A stretch of 64,000 nt of DNA, from contig JADNRV010000108.1 of NCBI GenBank assembly GCA_015499995.1, positions 62,001-126,000 of the forward strand. Reading direction: 5' to 3'. Shown piece by piece: positions 11,641-27,366 of the stretch. Source of the DNA: Flammula alnicola. Lineage: Eukaryota; Basidiomycota; Agaricomycetes; Agaricales; Strophariaceae. The notes beneath the pieces are model-generated. The model searched no databases, had not been told where the DNA came from, and saw only the letters and a program-made list of their open reading frames with translations. The stretch's first letter is position 1. Each line of letters opens with the position of its first letter. A program made the translations under genes and the position numbers.

Positions 11641-12480
11641 GCTTGAATACTTGAACGTGGAATGGATGGTCACAGACAAATTATTGCTGCTATGTATGTA
11701 TCTGTGTTGTTTGCTTCCTGTCGTCTGCAGCTGCACGCATCCCTTGTTATTACACTATCTTGTTTGTTGTTGCTACTTACGTTCTGCATGTTGTCCAGAT
11801 ACGACTACTTACTGGTCTTGCTTATTCTGTAGTTAGAATACCTATCCTCCATTCCAACTGTGCATTTTCACTCAAGGCAGGAGCAAGGTAGCACAAGAAC
11901 ATAGGGATTATTGACCTTCCAGACTGCATACGTACATACTTCCTTCCGACTTCAAGTAGTACGTGAAGGTGAATAAGATATAAAATACAGTGTATATGAC
12001 TTCCACCGATGCAGCCACTGCCTTTTGCTTCGTCTTGCCTTCCACCAAATATGAGCTATGTAACTAAGAAAAAATAAGTTGGCCGTGCTCCAAGATAAGA
12101 GAAAAGAAGAGAATGAGAGTATATTACGAACGGGTGGGACGTGCAAGAGAGGAGAAAAAAAATGCAGTTGAGCAAATGAATTATATGGACAGAAAAAGAA
12201 AAAAAAATGAGATGATGACGGTAATGGTACCTAGGATGGAAGAATGAATGGATGGATCATGTCGTCATAAACTGCGCTCGTGAAAATTTTATCTGGTCGG
12301 TGTCGGTGTCGGTGTCGGTGCCGAGTGGGTGTGCTCGGGCATCCCACAAGGTGGGGTTCGTCGTCTCCGAGTCCTTCGTGCTCCATAATCCCATTCGAAT
12401 CGTTCTTGTACACAGAACGAGCGAGACCCTAACACAGGGTCAATCATCCGCGCGGAGGGGAATGCAATCGCCTTCCAACT
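11641..12480. other. convergent intergenic region, with a short hexamer repeat
   Basis: Lies between the 846-aa gene and the shugoshin gene, which converge. No supported ORF. A/T- and purine-rich stretches (for example 12150-12210) are likely 3' UTR. At 12295-12322 there are about four copies of a GGTGTC/CGGTGT hexamer. Confidence 0.5.
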
Positions 12481-14651
12481 TCAGACGGCCATGCTATGCC
12501 GTCTGATGTCCTCCAGCGCAGCCACCGCAGCCGCTGCTGCGCTTCTCTTCGGCAGGGCTTTCCGCCGACCCTCCACATTAATCCAGCTGGCCGCCCCTCT
12601 CGTTGCACCACCGGCAACGTACTCCGCGTCGGCCTCTGCCCCATCGCTGTCATCGTCGCTGAGCACCATCTGAGGCCGCGATTTCTTCCTTTTTACCGTC
12701 GTCGCAGCGGTTGAAGAAGACGAAGAGCCCGAGGTTCCGGTGCTAGATCCAGACGTCGTCGAGCCTGTCGTCCGCGTTGGCGGGCCTGGGGAGTACATCG
12801 CTGCTGCTGACCCAGGGCGCGACGCGGGAAGAGGGAAGTTTTCGGGGTTGATGTAGCCGCCGTTTGCACCTCGCAGAGGGAGGGCAGGCAGTGTCTGTAG
12901 AGGTGGTAGAGGCGCCACCTCGATAGACGAGCGTGTTTCCGTATCGCCGTCTGCATCGTTGCCAGTGTCCATGGCTGTTGAAGAGGACGATGGTGGCTTA
13001 TACGAGGTAGACGTCATCACAGCGGCTGCTGAGGAACGTTTCTTCCGCACCGGTTCCGCGGTACCGGGTGCTGGATCTGGTTTACGCATTTTCCTATAGA
13101 TTGTGGGTTCATATCAGATTCGACTGCATGCCACAAAAGCCAAGAAGGAAGAAGACATAAACATACGTGTTCAGCTTGGGTTCAGCGTAATTCACGCTCT
13201 TCCGTGCTCTTCGTTCTCGACTGCCGGTGGCACCTCCTGCTCCTTCTGTCTCAGAGGAGCCTGCGGGTGCTGGGCTTGACGATCCGCGAGAGGTGGGCGC
13301 AGAGCCGACTGGAGACACAGGTCGCAGGAATTGCCGACTTGAGATAATCGCAGTTTCGATGTCGATCGATTCACGGACTAGTAAAAACACAAAATCAGAA
13401 GAAATGGTAAGCCAAATGATGAACAACATACCGTTGTTATCAATTGGTTGCAGTGCCGTTCGCGATATTGTGGAATCTTTCGATTTCGGCTTAAGACTAT
13501 TCGAAGGATTGACCTCATCTCGTTGTCTCTTCTTTTCCCGCGATCGTGCATCTCCAACAACGTCTTTTTCGCTCTCTGACTCTCGTTGTTCCTTCGTCTT
13601 GCCTTTCCGCTTCTCCTTCTTCAACAGCGTCTCTGCCTCGCTGTCTTGATCTATTATCACGACCTCAATCTCTCCATGCACAGCAGCGTATTCCTCTGCC
13701 TCCTCGGCTCGACCCGCTTCTAATCGAATTGGAGAACCGAAGGCTGGGCTTGCGGTCCGAGGTACAGACAGTGCTTCAGTGTTGATTTCCAGCAAGCCGC
13801 TTGCTCGGCGAAGAGTCTTCCGTGGTTTAGGAGGGGGTGCCACCGCCGAAATATCCGCATGTTGAGCTCCAACCACCGATGTTGTAGATGGCGTTGGCGA
13901 GACGCCCCGAGACGGCAGTGGCAACTTTGAAGCAGATAGTCTGGGTTTTGTCTTCGATTTTTTCCGGGGCGGTGTCGTTTGTTTTTCTTGTTCGTCAGAG
14001 GAGGGACATGGTTCGTCTTCTTCGTAAATTCCTGGTACATTTGGAGGCCGAGAGATGCGATTGAACTGAGGGGACGTTGGACTTGTGCTGATGTTGACAA
14101 CTGGACGTCGTGCTCGTGGAGATGGTGGCGAGGGTGGTGTGTTTGTGGCAGTCTTGATATTGTGTGACTCGCGGAGGTAGCTGAGATGCTTTACAAGGTT
14201 CTGAGACTGTCAACAAAAGGTCAGGCGGGTGGCACACCATACAGACAAGGATAGACGCACCGCAGCCTCTGCGTCGGCCAGAACTTTGTGAGACTTTTCT
14301 CGCTCACGCTTTAGCTGAGCTCCCAGCGCGATTTCGGATGCCCGCAAACGAAGGTTTTCCACATAGAGGGTGGATATTTGGGCATTGAGCTCCTCGATAC
14401 GGACACTTAGTGTAGAATTAAGCCTGCAAATGTTATCCAATCAGTCCTCTGGGGTCCATAAGCTCGATTTCGGAATCACTTTGTGATATGTTTATTGGCG
14501 AGTAGAAATTTCTTCTTGACTAAAATCGTTCCACAATGTGGTCAGACTCGTGTCCGGTGTGAAATGATGCCATGTACGCACAGTTTTCGAATTCGAACAG
14601 CGCATCGTTCTGCCTTGCACCTAGTGAGGAGCGCGACTCCCTCCTGCTCAT
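12481..14651 (-). CDS. sgo1: shugoshin (centromeric cohesion protector)
   Basis: Six exons: complement(join(12481..13093, 13167..13377, 13432..14206, 14261..14423, 14480..14519, 14582..14651)); all phases fit, 623 aa. The N-terminus MSRRESRSSLGARQNDALFE, then FKKKFLLANKHITKLNSTLS and ISTLYVENLRLRASEIALGA, is the shugoshin coiled coil that dimerises and binds PP2A-B'. The basic C-terminal SGO motif (RRARKSVNYAEPKLN plus TKMRKPDP) is assembled across the last intron near residues 400-425; in other shugoshins it binds phosphorylated H2A. Shugoshin keeps PP2A at centromeric cohesin and so protects it from separase. The middle is disordered and basic. A tail of about 200 residues follows the SGO motif, ending in an Ala-rich helix. 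Recognition of both diagnostic ends makes this one of the surest calls in the window. Confidence 0.93.
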
Positions 14652-15003
14652 CCTGATAACCGGCTGCGCGGTGAGATACTGTTGGCGACAAGATGTGAGG
14701 GGAGAGCGGTAACCCGGAACACGAACAACAACAATAGGTCACGTGTAACTCGTGTTGCCTATTATTCCCTCTTTGAGACTTGTCCCTAAATTGTTCTGAG
14801 CACTCTCACAAATGAAGCGGCTTCGCGAAATGAATGAATTCATATCGTCTCGGTACACTTATACATAGTCAAAGTCTGTTCACATTCTTGGATACATTGT
14901 ACATTGCTGCAAGCAGAAGCATTAATCTGTCAAACCCTTTCAACGACTCGGACACTTTCTTCCTATTCACGCTTGATTAACAGGTTTAAAATAATTCCAC
15001 CGA
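14652..15003. other. intergenic, shugoshin 5' side
   Basis: About 350 bases upstream of shugoshin and downstream of the cyclase-family gene. No ORF or RNA gene seen; it must contain the shugoshin promoter. Confidence 0.4.
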
Positions 15004-17585
15004 TTAGAAGTACGCCTGTTGAGTTTCGTTAGTAATCCACCCAGAAAGGGTACAGCTTCTCTTACCGCAGCATTCGGGGGACTGGCACAACCTCCTATGC
15101 TACAATTAAAAAGTGAAATGATCACGGACATCAGTCCAAAGTGTCAGGGTGTCAGAGTAATAAAAAGCGACGCTTACATGTGCAGTGGCCACGAGGAGAA
15201 GAAGAACGTGTATCTACCCTTCTCAGCGCATGTCTGGGAGAGTTTCTCCAAGTCGAAGAATTCGCCTGTGTAGTTCAATATATCAATGAGCCCACAAACG
15301 ATTATGTACATGAAGCAAAATAAAATCACCGAGTGGCATTCCCCAAAGGCTAGGTTCGTTTCAGCTCACGGTCAACGATAACGTTATCTAGAGAAGCAAC
15401 CTCACCCAAGGATAGTCTGTGAACACTGCCAGTTAATAATGATGTTCGAAATGTCATAGGTTTAATATATCCGAGACGGACCTGATGCAGAAGCGTGCCA
15501 GAAGGCGCCGGCCATCTCTGAAAATAAAACACGTCGATCAGAGACCTAGGTACTGACTCGGGAGAAGGCAGACAAAGTTCACATACCTCTAACGCGGGTT
15601 GATCAGAGGCTATTGCCGCGAAGTGGTTATCCCTATGATAATCATTCGTCAATCCAAGTACGGCCACAAAACTCCAATACATTGGATATTGAACGTACCA
15701 CAGGAATCGTTTCATATCTTCCCCCTGCTCGATTCCAGCGCTGAAACAAAGAATGAAAAAATTGGACATCAGCGATTTGTATCAATTATCGCACATAAGG
15801 GCGATGTAATGTAATAGACACAATAGACGCAAAATGCAAGCACTCACAAGGTCTCCGGCCGTCCTTGCAAAGCCTGCCTCTCCGGCGTTGTCACACTGTA
15901 ATATTTCTGGATGAACCCCACCCTTAGTAAGAGAATGTCACCCCGTCGAAACTCCACATTCTGATGCTTCGCCACGGTCAGAAGGTTCTCCACCGAAATA
16001 GGATAGGTGGTCCATGGGTCATAGGGCAATTTCCCGCCATTCCTCGTGTAATAGCTAACGAGATCAAGGAGAACGCCCCGCCCACAAATTCCATGCGTAG
16101 CCCAATCTGGATTCGATTCAAAAAGGGAAAAGATGGGTCCATCAGTTAGCACGGACCAAAAGCGTGCCAATTGGAGATGAGATGCGATCATGGATGTATA
16201 GCAGATTGGGGAAACTTTCGGAGGACATAAAAGGTCCTCGCGAAAGAGCCTGAGCGCCCGGATCAAGAATCTGGATCCGCTGGTGCGGGATCGTCGGGGG
16301 AGGATATCAATCTCGCGACATGTCCCCTTAAAAAGGAAAGTATACAAATGTCGGGAAGAAATGACATACTTTGCATACCAATTCTTGAATGACTCGGATC
16401 GATTTCATTCGGGTTTGGAATTGGGATAACACCAGCCGGAAGTGATAGGGCATCGGTGCTACAAGAGGAGCAAAAAGTAAAATGCAAAGTGTGCAACGAA
16501 GAATATCGAATCGAATCCACTGGTTAGCCATTGAATAAATGGAAATGGGAAGAAAACTTTACTTGTTATAGAACACTCCATGTTCGATAAGTCCGTAATG
16601 CCTCATCCCATCCCATTGAGAGCCCGACTGAGAATTCTGGTCATGTCGTGTGAATGAGAAAATGCAAGAGTTAGCATATAGCACAATCTCGAATGTAGGA
16701 TCTCAAACAAACAAAGCTCTCTCGCAATCCTCCAAAAAACCCCGGTGATAGTTTCAAGGAGAGCGAGAAGACAAGCAGATTGAATTAGAGCCCACAAAGG
16801 AACTGACCATATGAATCTCGTCATCTCTAGGCATTCCATTCGGATTCTTAATGATCATCTTGACTTCGGGAGTCCTACGCTTGAACATGGGCTATAGAAA
16901 GGATGAGCTCAGCTTGTTTGGCCAGTCTTCCAATCGAACTTATGTAACCCCACATACCTTCTCCGGGAAGTTGATAGGCCTGGCACATCGGGGATGGTGA
17001 ACAGAATATGAAGTGCGGCAGAAAAGGAACAAGGAACAAGGAGGAATGTCAGTAGCAGTCCCAACGCAATCAGAGTATACAAAAAATTATTTTCTATTGC
17101 TTTTGCTGGCCAAAAGGACCATTCGTGGCAGTGCAGAAGTACCAACGAGAACCAGGCAAAGCAGAAAAAGACAGTCGCGCCTCACCAATTCAGCGAGACG
17201 GTCTTTCCCAACCTAAACAAAAAAAAAGCAACATAAAGTTAGCACCACCTTTCAAGCCCGAAGGCCGCAACGCCCACAATTCCCTAGTCAAACAAACTCA
17301 CTTGATTTCCTCCGCCGCGGCGCGCTTTACGACCTCTTCGGTTAACAGATTCACCGTTCCTAGCTGATCATCTGGGCCCCACACGCCCCAGGCGCAACCG
17401 GAGAAGTTTTTGAACGCTGGTAGCTCGTCAAAGGTCGGCAAGGGCTCCTCGGCGACGAGGACGTCGCGCGCGGAAGGATGTGAGATACGATTCCTTTCAA
17501 CCGATTCGATGACATGGCCGTCAATCGGTAAGAGTGTTGTGGATGCTGTAAACCTTCGACTAGGTGATGAACGTAAAGGCGACAA
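15004..17585 (-). CDS. cyclase/kynurenine formamidase-like metal-dependent hydrolase (PF04199 type)
   Basis: Reading leftwards from ATG 17585, about a dozen exons chain together by splice signals. They give LPTFDELPAFKNFSGCAWGV and WGPDDQLGTVNLLTEEVVKR, then KLGKTVSLNWPINFPEKPMF, the metal-site segment HMNSQSGSQWDGMRHYGLI, NWATHGICGRGVLLDLV, FRRGDILLLRVGF, DNHFAAIASDQPALERWP, GMPLGEFFDLEKLSQ and finally IIGGCASPPNAAAYF with the stop at 15004-15006. The HxxxQxGxxxDxxxH pattern replaces the HxGTHxDxPxH of bacterial KynB and is typical of the longer fungal members (about 330-350 aa). Substrate is unknown; formylkynurenine hydrolysis is only one possibility. One junction, after TLLHQ near 15480, does not keep frame and may hide a small indel. 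The intron at about 16112-16370 is unusually long (near 258 bp). Confidence 0.82.
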
Positions 17586-17855
17586 GTTAAGAAGACCTGC
17601 CCTTCAACCTGCTTATTAACTGGCGGGTATGTTGAAATTAGTGCGGCGTGCCGTCCGCGAAAGAGGGGCAAACCTTGTCAGATGATGCAACACATGCGAA
17701 AAAACCAACCCACGGGGTCTCACACCTTATGGACACCTTCGAATTTGATGCTAATAAATATCATTGCGTAGGAAATACATCTTGCGGGAATTACTGCGAC
17801 CAAAACAGCGCTGGGTAGGTCAATAATGTCTGATACTATACACGACTTGTCTCCT

Positions 17856-20430
<2,575 letters not shown>

Positions 20431-23400
20431 CTTTCACAAAGATATTTGGTTTACGGGGCACCGCACGATAAAAGGACAGAGGGATATGTAGAAATATCGA
20501 GTCCGCTGGTCGAGATTTGGATATGGTTAAGATCAGCCAGCTTTTGCGGGCAAGTCACATCACGAATGTTGCCACTTGTTTGTAAAAGGCTCGTGCGGTG
20601 GCTGATGAATTGTGATTGTGATGACTAAGCATGATGATCAAGTAAACCTGCCCGAGTCATACCTTTTCCACTCGTATCTCTACCGCTGTCTGTTGTTTGG
20701 CATTAGAAATCTGTGTCAACGGTTCTAGCTCTGCATATGTTCGACAGGCTCTGACTGGACCTAAACGACCACGGAGCTCATGTTTTGATTTCTGCGCTTT
20801 GCTCTCTCGGAATTAGTCGCCTTTTTACGCATGTAAAGGATTCTTAGAAACTCGCACCGCTTCTGGTTAGCATTTGACATCCTTCAGTTGGCACTTTGCA
20901 TCCATCAGTGCACCGCTACTATGACATCCTGGGCATCATGATTCATCCGGACCTATCAGCCTGCACTCACAAAACTGTGATATGGCGCTAACTGACTCGT
21001 GGTACTTACGTCGGTATATCCTGAAGAGCAGGCAGGGGATTTTCGGCCCATTCATCCCGATATGTTTAATTTGACACCATCATACTAAAGACTTTTGGCG
21101 CGCCGACATCTGCACGCATGTTACTTGAATGCTCTTCTTCGACTGGAGTTTCACGGAGACGGCGGTGCAGTGAGACAAAGTGGCCTCACCTCGTTGCATT
21201 CATCTAGAGATAGCAATGCATGAGATGCTGTTGGATGCGACATTCCTTTTTGGGAGCTTGATGTTGGAGCTCAGCGCTCAGGCTCATCATTGAAGGGCAG
21301 CGAAGGTCAAATTCATGGCTCATGCATATGGTATGCCGCAAGATTTTGGCATCACGACGACGCTTGAAGACGCTAGCCATATTAAACCATCACATTCGAT
21401 CCTCTGCGTCGAACCTATGTACTCGTACATCATGATAGATCATCCTCCATGATTACTTAAAGCGAGAAAACTCGTCGTGACATCGGACTATTCGAAGGCT
21501 TCGTTTAAAATCAAAACGTATTAACGGCGTCGTCCCCGTCCATCGTGCATATGATGGGGGAGGACGCCTTGCAACAATCTTTATGCAGTCCTTAATCTTA
21601 GTGTAATTCGAAACGTTTCGGCCCAGGCCATTGTTTTTTCCGGACATACAGATGGAAGGAGGTTGCAAATTTGGCCTTTGTACTTTCAGAACAAAAGGGG
21701 CGGAAAGTGTCAGTCCGTCGTCCCAATCGATTTGTTTTCGGCGGTAGTACAATCTGGAGTAAATATGTATCGTTGAAGAGGTCGACTAAGGAAAAATATA
21801 ATTAACCAGGCACTCTCAATTACTCCATTTTCTTCCCGAATTTGTCCACAAAATTAGACATGATATTATTGATGAAAAACTCTGAGTCAGACAGAAATGT
21901 AACTAAACTTGAAGCCTTCTGGAATACTTCCTTTGCGGTGTGCTCACAATGGCTATGATTTATTGCGTTGAAACCCTTTCCTGGACTTTCTCGGTTAGCA
22001 CACCAGCTAGGGCCTTGCAACGGCGCCTGTCTTCCTGTACAGACCCTCGACTTGGGTCCATTCAGCCACGCCGCGCTCGCTAAGCCAATAAAGGAAAGTC
22101 CACCCGTGTGGCGTAAGACAGCAATGGATTCAAGTTCTCAGTCGCACTTGTAACTATTCTGAGTGTACAATTTGGGACGTCGCCGATGAGTACCCAGGTT
22201 TCTTCCGTAGTCTAAGCGAGATCGTCACTTCTCCGCCGAACCTGATCAGACTCAGATCGAGGTGTCACCGAGTCTTGGCCACAGGTTCACGCAAACCTGA
22301 CGATTGGCGCTTGTGCCAATGTACTTGATTAGATTCCTTTTAGACAACATCCAAGAATACACATTGGCACAACACTCCGCGGACCATGGTGTGGGCGTCT
22401 CGGACGAATCCCTGTGGAATCCAAGGTTTTACACGTTGAACTTACAATTATTCAATCTCCATGACCATTACATGTCGTTACGGGTGTAACATTTGCATAA
22501 AATGCTATCACCCAAAGCCCGTGACCGATATCTTTAGTATTAGTAATTGCGAGCCGCCCACTGCGCCCGACGAATAAGGTCGAACTCGGGAATGGTGCGA
22601 TTCCAATGCAGAATTCCGGTTGGATTGCAATCCTTATGGCCTCGGCGTCGATCTGGGAGAAAAGTATGCGTATCAGCTTCCCATGTCCAATTACTTGCGC
22701 CACGGAATTTTTTTAGCGCCGTTAACGTGGGCAGAGAAAAAAATCTTTTCACATGTCCGGAACTCAAGTGTCAAGCACATGAATAAAAAGGAGACTAATA
22801 CCAGGAAGAGTGACAACTTGGACTCTTTGAGGGTGATTCTTACTATAGTTTCGGACACAGCTACCACACGCCATTGACAAGATATGCCGTAGATCATCGC
22901 CTTCTTATCAAAGAAGACTGTCCCATACAAGTAGACCTGGACGAGTTCCTCCCAATGTACATTACAACTGGGACTTGGAAACCGTAGAATATGTGAACCT
23001 GGCTAGAGAATGTCGTGGTGCACGGTGTGCGACTGATCTGTATTCTGAGATCGGGAGCCATGAACAGACACGAACACACTTCGATGACAGCTGCCAGCCA
23101 ATCACACTCCGCGACGCTATCCACCAGGAGTTCATGCGTGTGTCATAGTGTACACTGCATTACTAGGTTCTCAAGATGCATTCGAATACCGATATTAAAA
23201 GATGAGATCCCTACCAACAAACGGAAATAGCATGATAACCGTCAAGTTATTGTTCCTTGGATTCTATAATTATGAAAACATCAGTTGGCACAGGGCTTCA
23301 TTATAATGCCTTGATATCTATATTGGAGCACTAAAATTATGCGCCGACAAGCCCTTGGCGCCTTTCACTCATGTCGACATCAGGCCAGGCGTTGTCGACT

Positions 23401-23470
23401 TGTCCGAGAGAGCCAGGCAGGCGCTGATAATAATATGTGTCCACTACCCGCGCAGAACAAGCATGGCATC
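20431..23470. other. gene-poor tract, left part
   Basis: Three kilobases with only short overlapping ORFs on both strands, none longer than about 105 codons and none with a recognisable motif. No tRNA, rRNA or clear transposon terminus found. It may hold decayed repeats or long non-coding transcripts. Confidence 0.4.
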
Positions 23471-23893
23471 TTATGCAAAGGAGACCTTCTTGCGAGCTGG
23501 TTTCCCGGGGTTTTCGCTTGGCGAAGGACTGGAGCCCTCCTTATCCTTTTCAGCGCCTTTGAAACGCTCCTTGCGTATTTTTGACCGTTCTTTTTTAGCT
23601 TTAATACGTTTTGCTAGGAGCAGGGCTTTCGTTTCTTTCTGTAACTCGGGTTCGTGATTAGTACCCAAATATGGCAGATACAGAATAATCTTCTTACGAG
23701 TTTGACTTTAGTATTCGAGGTTGGCTTGCGATCAGGTTTTGGTTGATTAGGCTTCAAAGTTACAGTTGAGATTTCAGAGGCGCAGCGGTCATCAATGGTA
23801 TCAACTCACCTCGACTTTGTGGTGCTTTTCGGATTTTGCCACTGACTTCTGCTCTTGGATGTCGGCAATAGAAGTGGCCAGTGATAGCGCATC
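23471..23893 (-). CDS. small Lys-rich multi-exon protein, N-terminus unresolved
   Basis: Three consecutive exons, all phase 0, with good GT/AG signals: 23893..23810 (DALSLATSIADIQEQKSVAK), 23751..23698 (PNQPKPDRKPTSNTKVKL) and 23638..23471 (KETKALLLAKRIKAKKERSK and IRKERFKGAEKDKEG, ending in ARKKVSFA). The exon chain in one phase and the strongly basic helical C-terminus argue for a real gene. More N-terminal exons probably lie to the right, for example near 24050, where PKGKRPKRFLK is readable, but I could not join them. I do not recognise the family. A basic nucleolar or RNA-binding role would fit the composition and is inference only. Confidence 0.5.
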
Positions 23894-24129
23894 CTATGGG
23901 AAATGGTAGAACCCTATGAGCGTTACCACGGTCGAGTTGCAGAAAAGGAAAATTATGGATTACATTCTTTTCAGGAAGCGCTTTGGTCGTTTCCCCTTGG
24001 GGTTACTGGGTTCTCTTCCCGTCGGGAAGAGTTGTTGTTCATATGTCCTAAAACAAGCGGAGTGCGTGAACGAAGACAACAGAATTACAGTGCGCCGATG
24101 CCGTCATGAAGCAAGCTCGAGTTGATCGG

Positions 24130-25720
24130 CTGTGGCGATGTTGTATCATTGTTTGCCCATGCTTGGCGCTATTTTTGTTCTTAGAGCTTTACATCATGTG
24201 TGTCCTTGATATCACGATTGGGCTGCAAAAAAGTTTCTGTGGATACGGGCAGTTGGTTCGAGCGGCCTGAAACTTCCTATAGATTCGATGGCTACTCGGG
24301 AGTACCATCATTATGCACAACCAGGAATTCAAACAAGTTTCTCAGCCGCTACGACTCGCGCCGTGTTCCGGGTTCGATTCGAGAGGTAAACTAAATCTCA
24401 TGTCGCCGGAGCCACATTTTGATCCAATCCGGACCACTGGGCGTTCACTATGAACGTAGCCGCGAAAAATTCAAAGGAAAGTCTATCCCGAATGCCAAGA
24501 ACGCGTACTCTCAATTTGTCCATTTATGACGTTTTTCAATGTAGCCTGGCCTGTCATACCTGCACGAAGAAACCGTCCCGAACCCGCATCTCAGGACATT
24601 GAATCCAAATGATTGACTAAACATCATATCGGTCGATTCCAGGGATACGAGAGCTAATTCTAGAATGCTATACAACAACCAGGAACGTACATTTTTAAGA
24701 CGACCTATGTAGGCTAACCCCGTTTCTTCCCTGTAGCAATTCGGCACGGCAACGCCAACGGGATGCATTGACCCGAACATTACTTTTTGGTAGACAGCCA
24801 TTGGTTATGTATAAAAGCTGGGGTAGGAAATGCAGTACGACTCAACCAACAAACGCCCTCGACGTTTCTACAAGCCCATCTACCAGATTTTTACACTTTG
24901 GTTATTATGTGCCGCTTCCGCAGGTGATGCTGTTCACGTGTCGCCGGTTCTCCAAGCTTGCTGATGGTGTTGATCCACAGAGTCGCCCATGTCTACACTC
25001 GTTGTGGTCACGTCGAACAACTGGTATGCATACCTCCTCTCGGAGTCATGATTCGTATCTAATTGAAATCCGACAGCCTGATCAGCTGGCGAGTCATGGA
25101 AGACTATCGTTGACTGATCATGTACTCACCATCTTTTATTAGATCGAATGCGACAGTACGACCTGCAGATTCAGTCGTAACCACCCTGCGACTTGCGTCC
25201 CTCCTCAGTGCAGAAACAGTTGCTGCAATAGTACGTACTCTGTCTCTCTCCAGCCCACGCCATTGATTTATTCACTTGGACATCTTCTTTATTTCTGTGG
25301 CGCGCCTTTTCTCTAACCATGATTATGTCTGTCTTTCGATCGAATCTTATCCCGGCCTCTCTTACCGATTCGGATCGCAAATTAAAGTCGTCTTTCCCCT
25401 GAACAGTATTGTAAGCACCTCTCCGCAGTCATCTGATGCTATTCCGCATGCTTATGTGCCACGAGCTCCAAACCTCAATCGGGTGTGTCCCGATTGTGAA
25501 CGTGCTGGCAGACGCTAAGTCGGCCATGAAGTTATCGCCTCTGGGTTCTCGTGAACCTCCCTCTAATACATTTCACGCTGCTTAGTTCATCTGCGTTTTG
25601 TCTCATGCTTTGATTGCTGCTAGTTAGCATAGATCATTCAATTGTTTTGTTTTCTGTGATCGTAGTTAAATTCGTGATGTTAAATTAAAGACCTGGTTGT
25701 CATACGTGCCTTACCATTTC
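24130..25720. other. gene-poor tract, middle part
   Basis: No ORF above about 125 codons and none with family motifs. A missing 5' exon of the Lys-rich gene may lie near 24000-24300. Confidence 0.35.
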
Positions 25721-25723
25721 AGA

Positions 25724-25857
25724 TTGATGTCCTTCTCCGACAGACAATTGGCTCTAGGAACGGAGCAGAACATTGCCTCGGAGACCTCGATAAGGCCGCC
25801 GCAGCGCTTGATAAAACTGATGCTCCAGAGCCAGTTAAGCGGTTGATTCAGGGCTAA
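25724..25857 (+). CDS. possible terminal coding exon, gene unknown
   Basis: After a good acceptor (ACCATTTCAG) one frame reads IDVLLRQTIGSRNGAEHC, LGDLDKAAAALDKTD and APEPVKRLIQG before TAA at 25857. The helical, charged composition looks more protein-like than the surrounding frames. I could not find convincing upstream exons, so this is a weak call. Confidence 0.25.
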
Positions 25858-27366
25858 ACGATAACTTCCTAGTAGTCATTGAATTTGTCTATAGCGTAAG
25901 GTAGCCGAGAGGGATAGACAGATAGAGACAGATACGGAGAGATCCAATTGTCAACGACCCACATGATTTTCGATAACTGTAACTTTCGTCCTAAAAGAGA
26001 CGACCGATCGTGTGACGGTTTTGGTCCAGGTACTGGATGCAAAACGTTGGACTTGCCCGGCGAAAGACAGCAGATGCCCGAAAGGTTCGTGGAATATAAA
26101 GGCCCAATTATAATGTTCACTCTCCAGACCAAGAATACTTACTCGCGCTTTGTCATCAAAGCAACTATTTCATGTATCGGCTTCATTGGATTGCCATGTG
26201 CATTACTCCCTCGTTTAAGATACGCCGACGGCGTCGCAGCGAGTTGATGGTGACACAGAGAGGAGTGTCAGAAAGTTAACTGATCCTATCAAACAAAGAC
26301 GACATCAAGGCAAGGAAAGGTAAGGTGCAGTTGTTACGGGGGGGCATCGTCGTTGAGGGTCTGCTTTGACAGTGTTCTAGAACCACGTCCAGAGAGTCCC
26401 GAACGAGTTAAATTACACCAGGAATGAAAATGAACAGAGGACATAAGTATAAACGCAAGCAGGACAATGGTTCTGTGGGAAGGCCGATGCAATGACTGCT
26501 CTACCTTTGTGCGCCGCGGATGCATATTAGGCATTAGCCGGATACAATGACAGACATGAAGCATTCAGTGGCTGGGTCGGTTGGCGCTACGTCCCAGGAT
26601 GACTTAAGTCGATCGTAATGAGCGATTGCAGGAGCAGTAATATTGTACCTAAGTACTTTTTTAATAACCAGCCACTGCCAGGGGTACGGCCTGCTATAAC
26701 TCGCTGACTCCTGATAGAATGGGCAAGCCGAACGCGGGTGCTATGAGTTGAGACATCAAATCCAATCACAATGTAGGCAATTCGAATGAGGAGGACTTTC
26801 GAGAGCCTTGTCTAGTCCAGGTGCATCCAATAAGAGGCCCAGTTGCGTTTGGTGGGCTCTGCATCCGTAGAAGCCAGACAACGTGAACGGGTAAGTCATG
26901 ACTATCAAGAGGTATAGTCAGGGGTTATCCGTTGCTAATGTCAAGGAACCCCACAATGCCAAATACTCCACAGATGGCCGTTCAGAAGGGTGCTAACACC
27001 AGGCTAACACCAGGATAAAAGCAAGGGAAGAATACAAGTTTTCGCTCCCCCTCGGACTCGGAGTCGCTCTCGAATTTGAGAATGGTATGTTTGCCCGAGT
27101 CCGTATTACGTAATCTCCTTGCGGGTAAGTAGTAAGTAAGTACCGGGAAAATGGAGTCACATGATTCGGCGACGCATCCGGATTCGCCTTTTGGAGAAAG
27201 TTCACGCAACGCCGAACTTCCGACTCTTTCGTCCTCTCCACTCTGTTATATTTACCCAAAGTCTGCGGCTTGCCCCAAATACCCTTATTTCTCCCCTTCA
27301 CTCTTTATCTTGTGCTCTTTTACAACCGGACCACTTTCACGGCACCTAACGTCCAGCAACGAAATC
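25858..27366. other. gene-poor tract, right part and transporter promoter
   Basis: No supported gene. The last 200 bases before 27367 are pyrimidine-rich, as is common just upstream of fungal start codons, and probably include the 5' UTR of the next gene. Confidence 0.4.

Noticed and set aside
24350..24400. GGGTTCGATTCGAG resembling a tRNA T-arm
   Set aside because: No matching acceptor stem, D-arm or anticodon arm could be folded around it.
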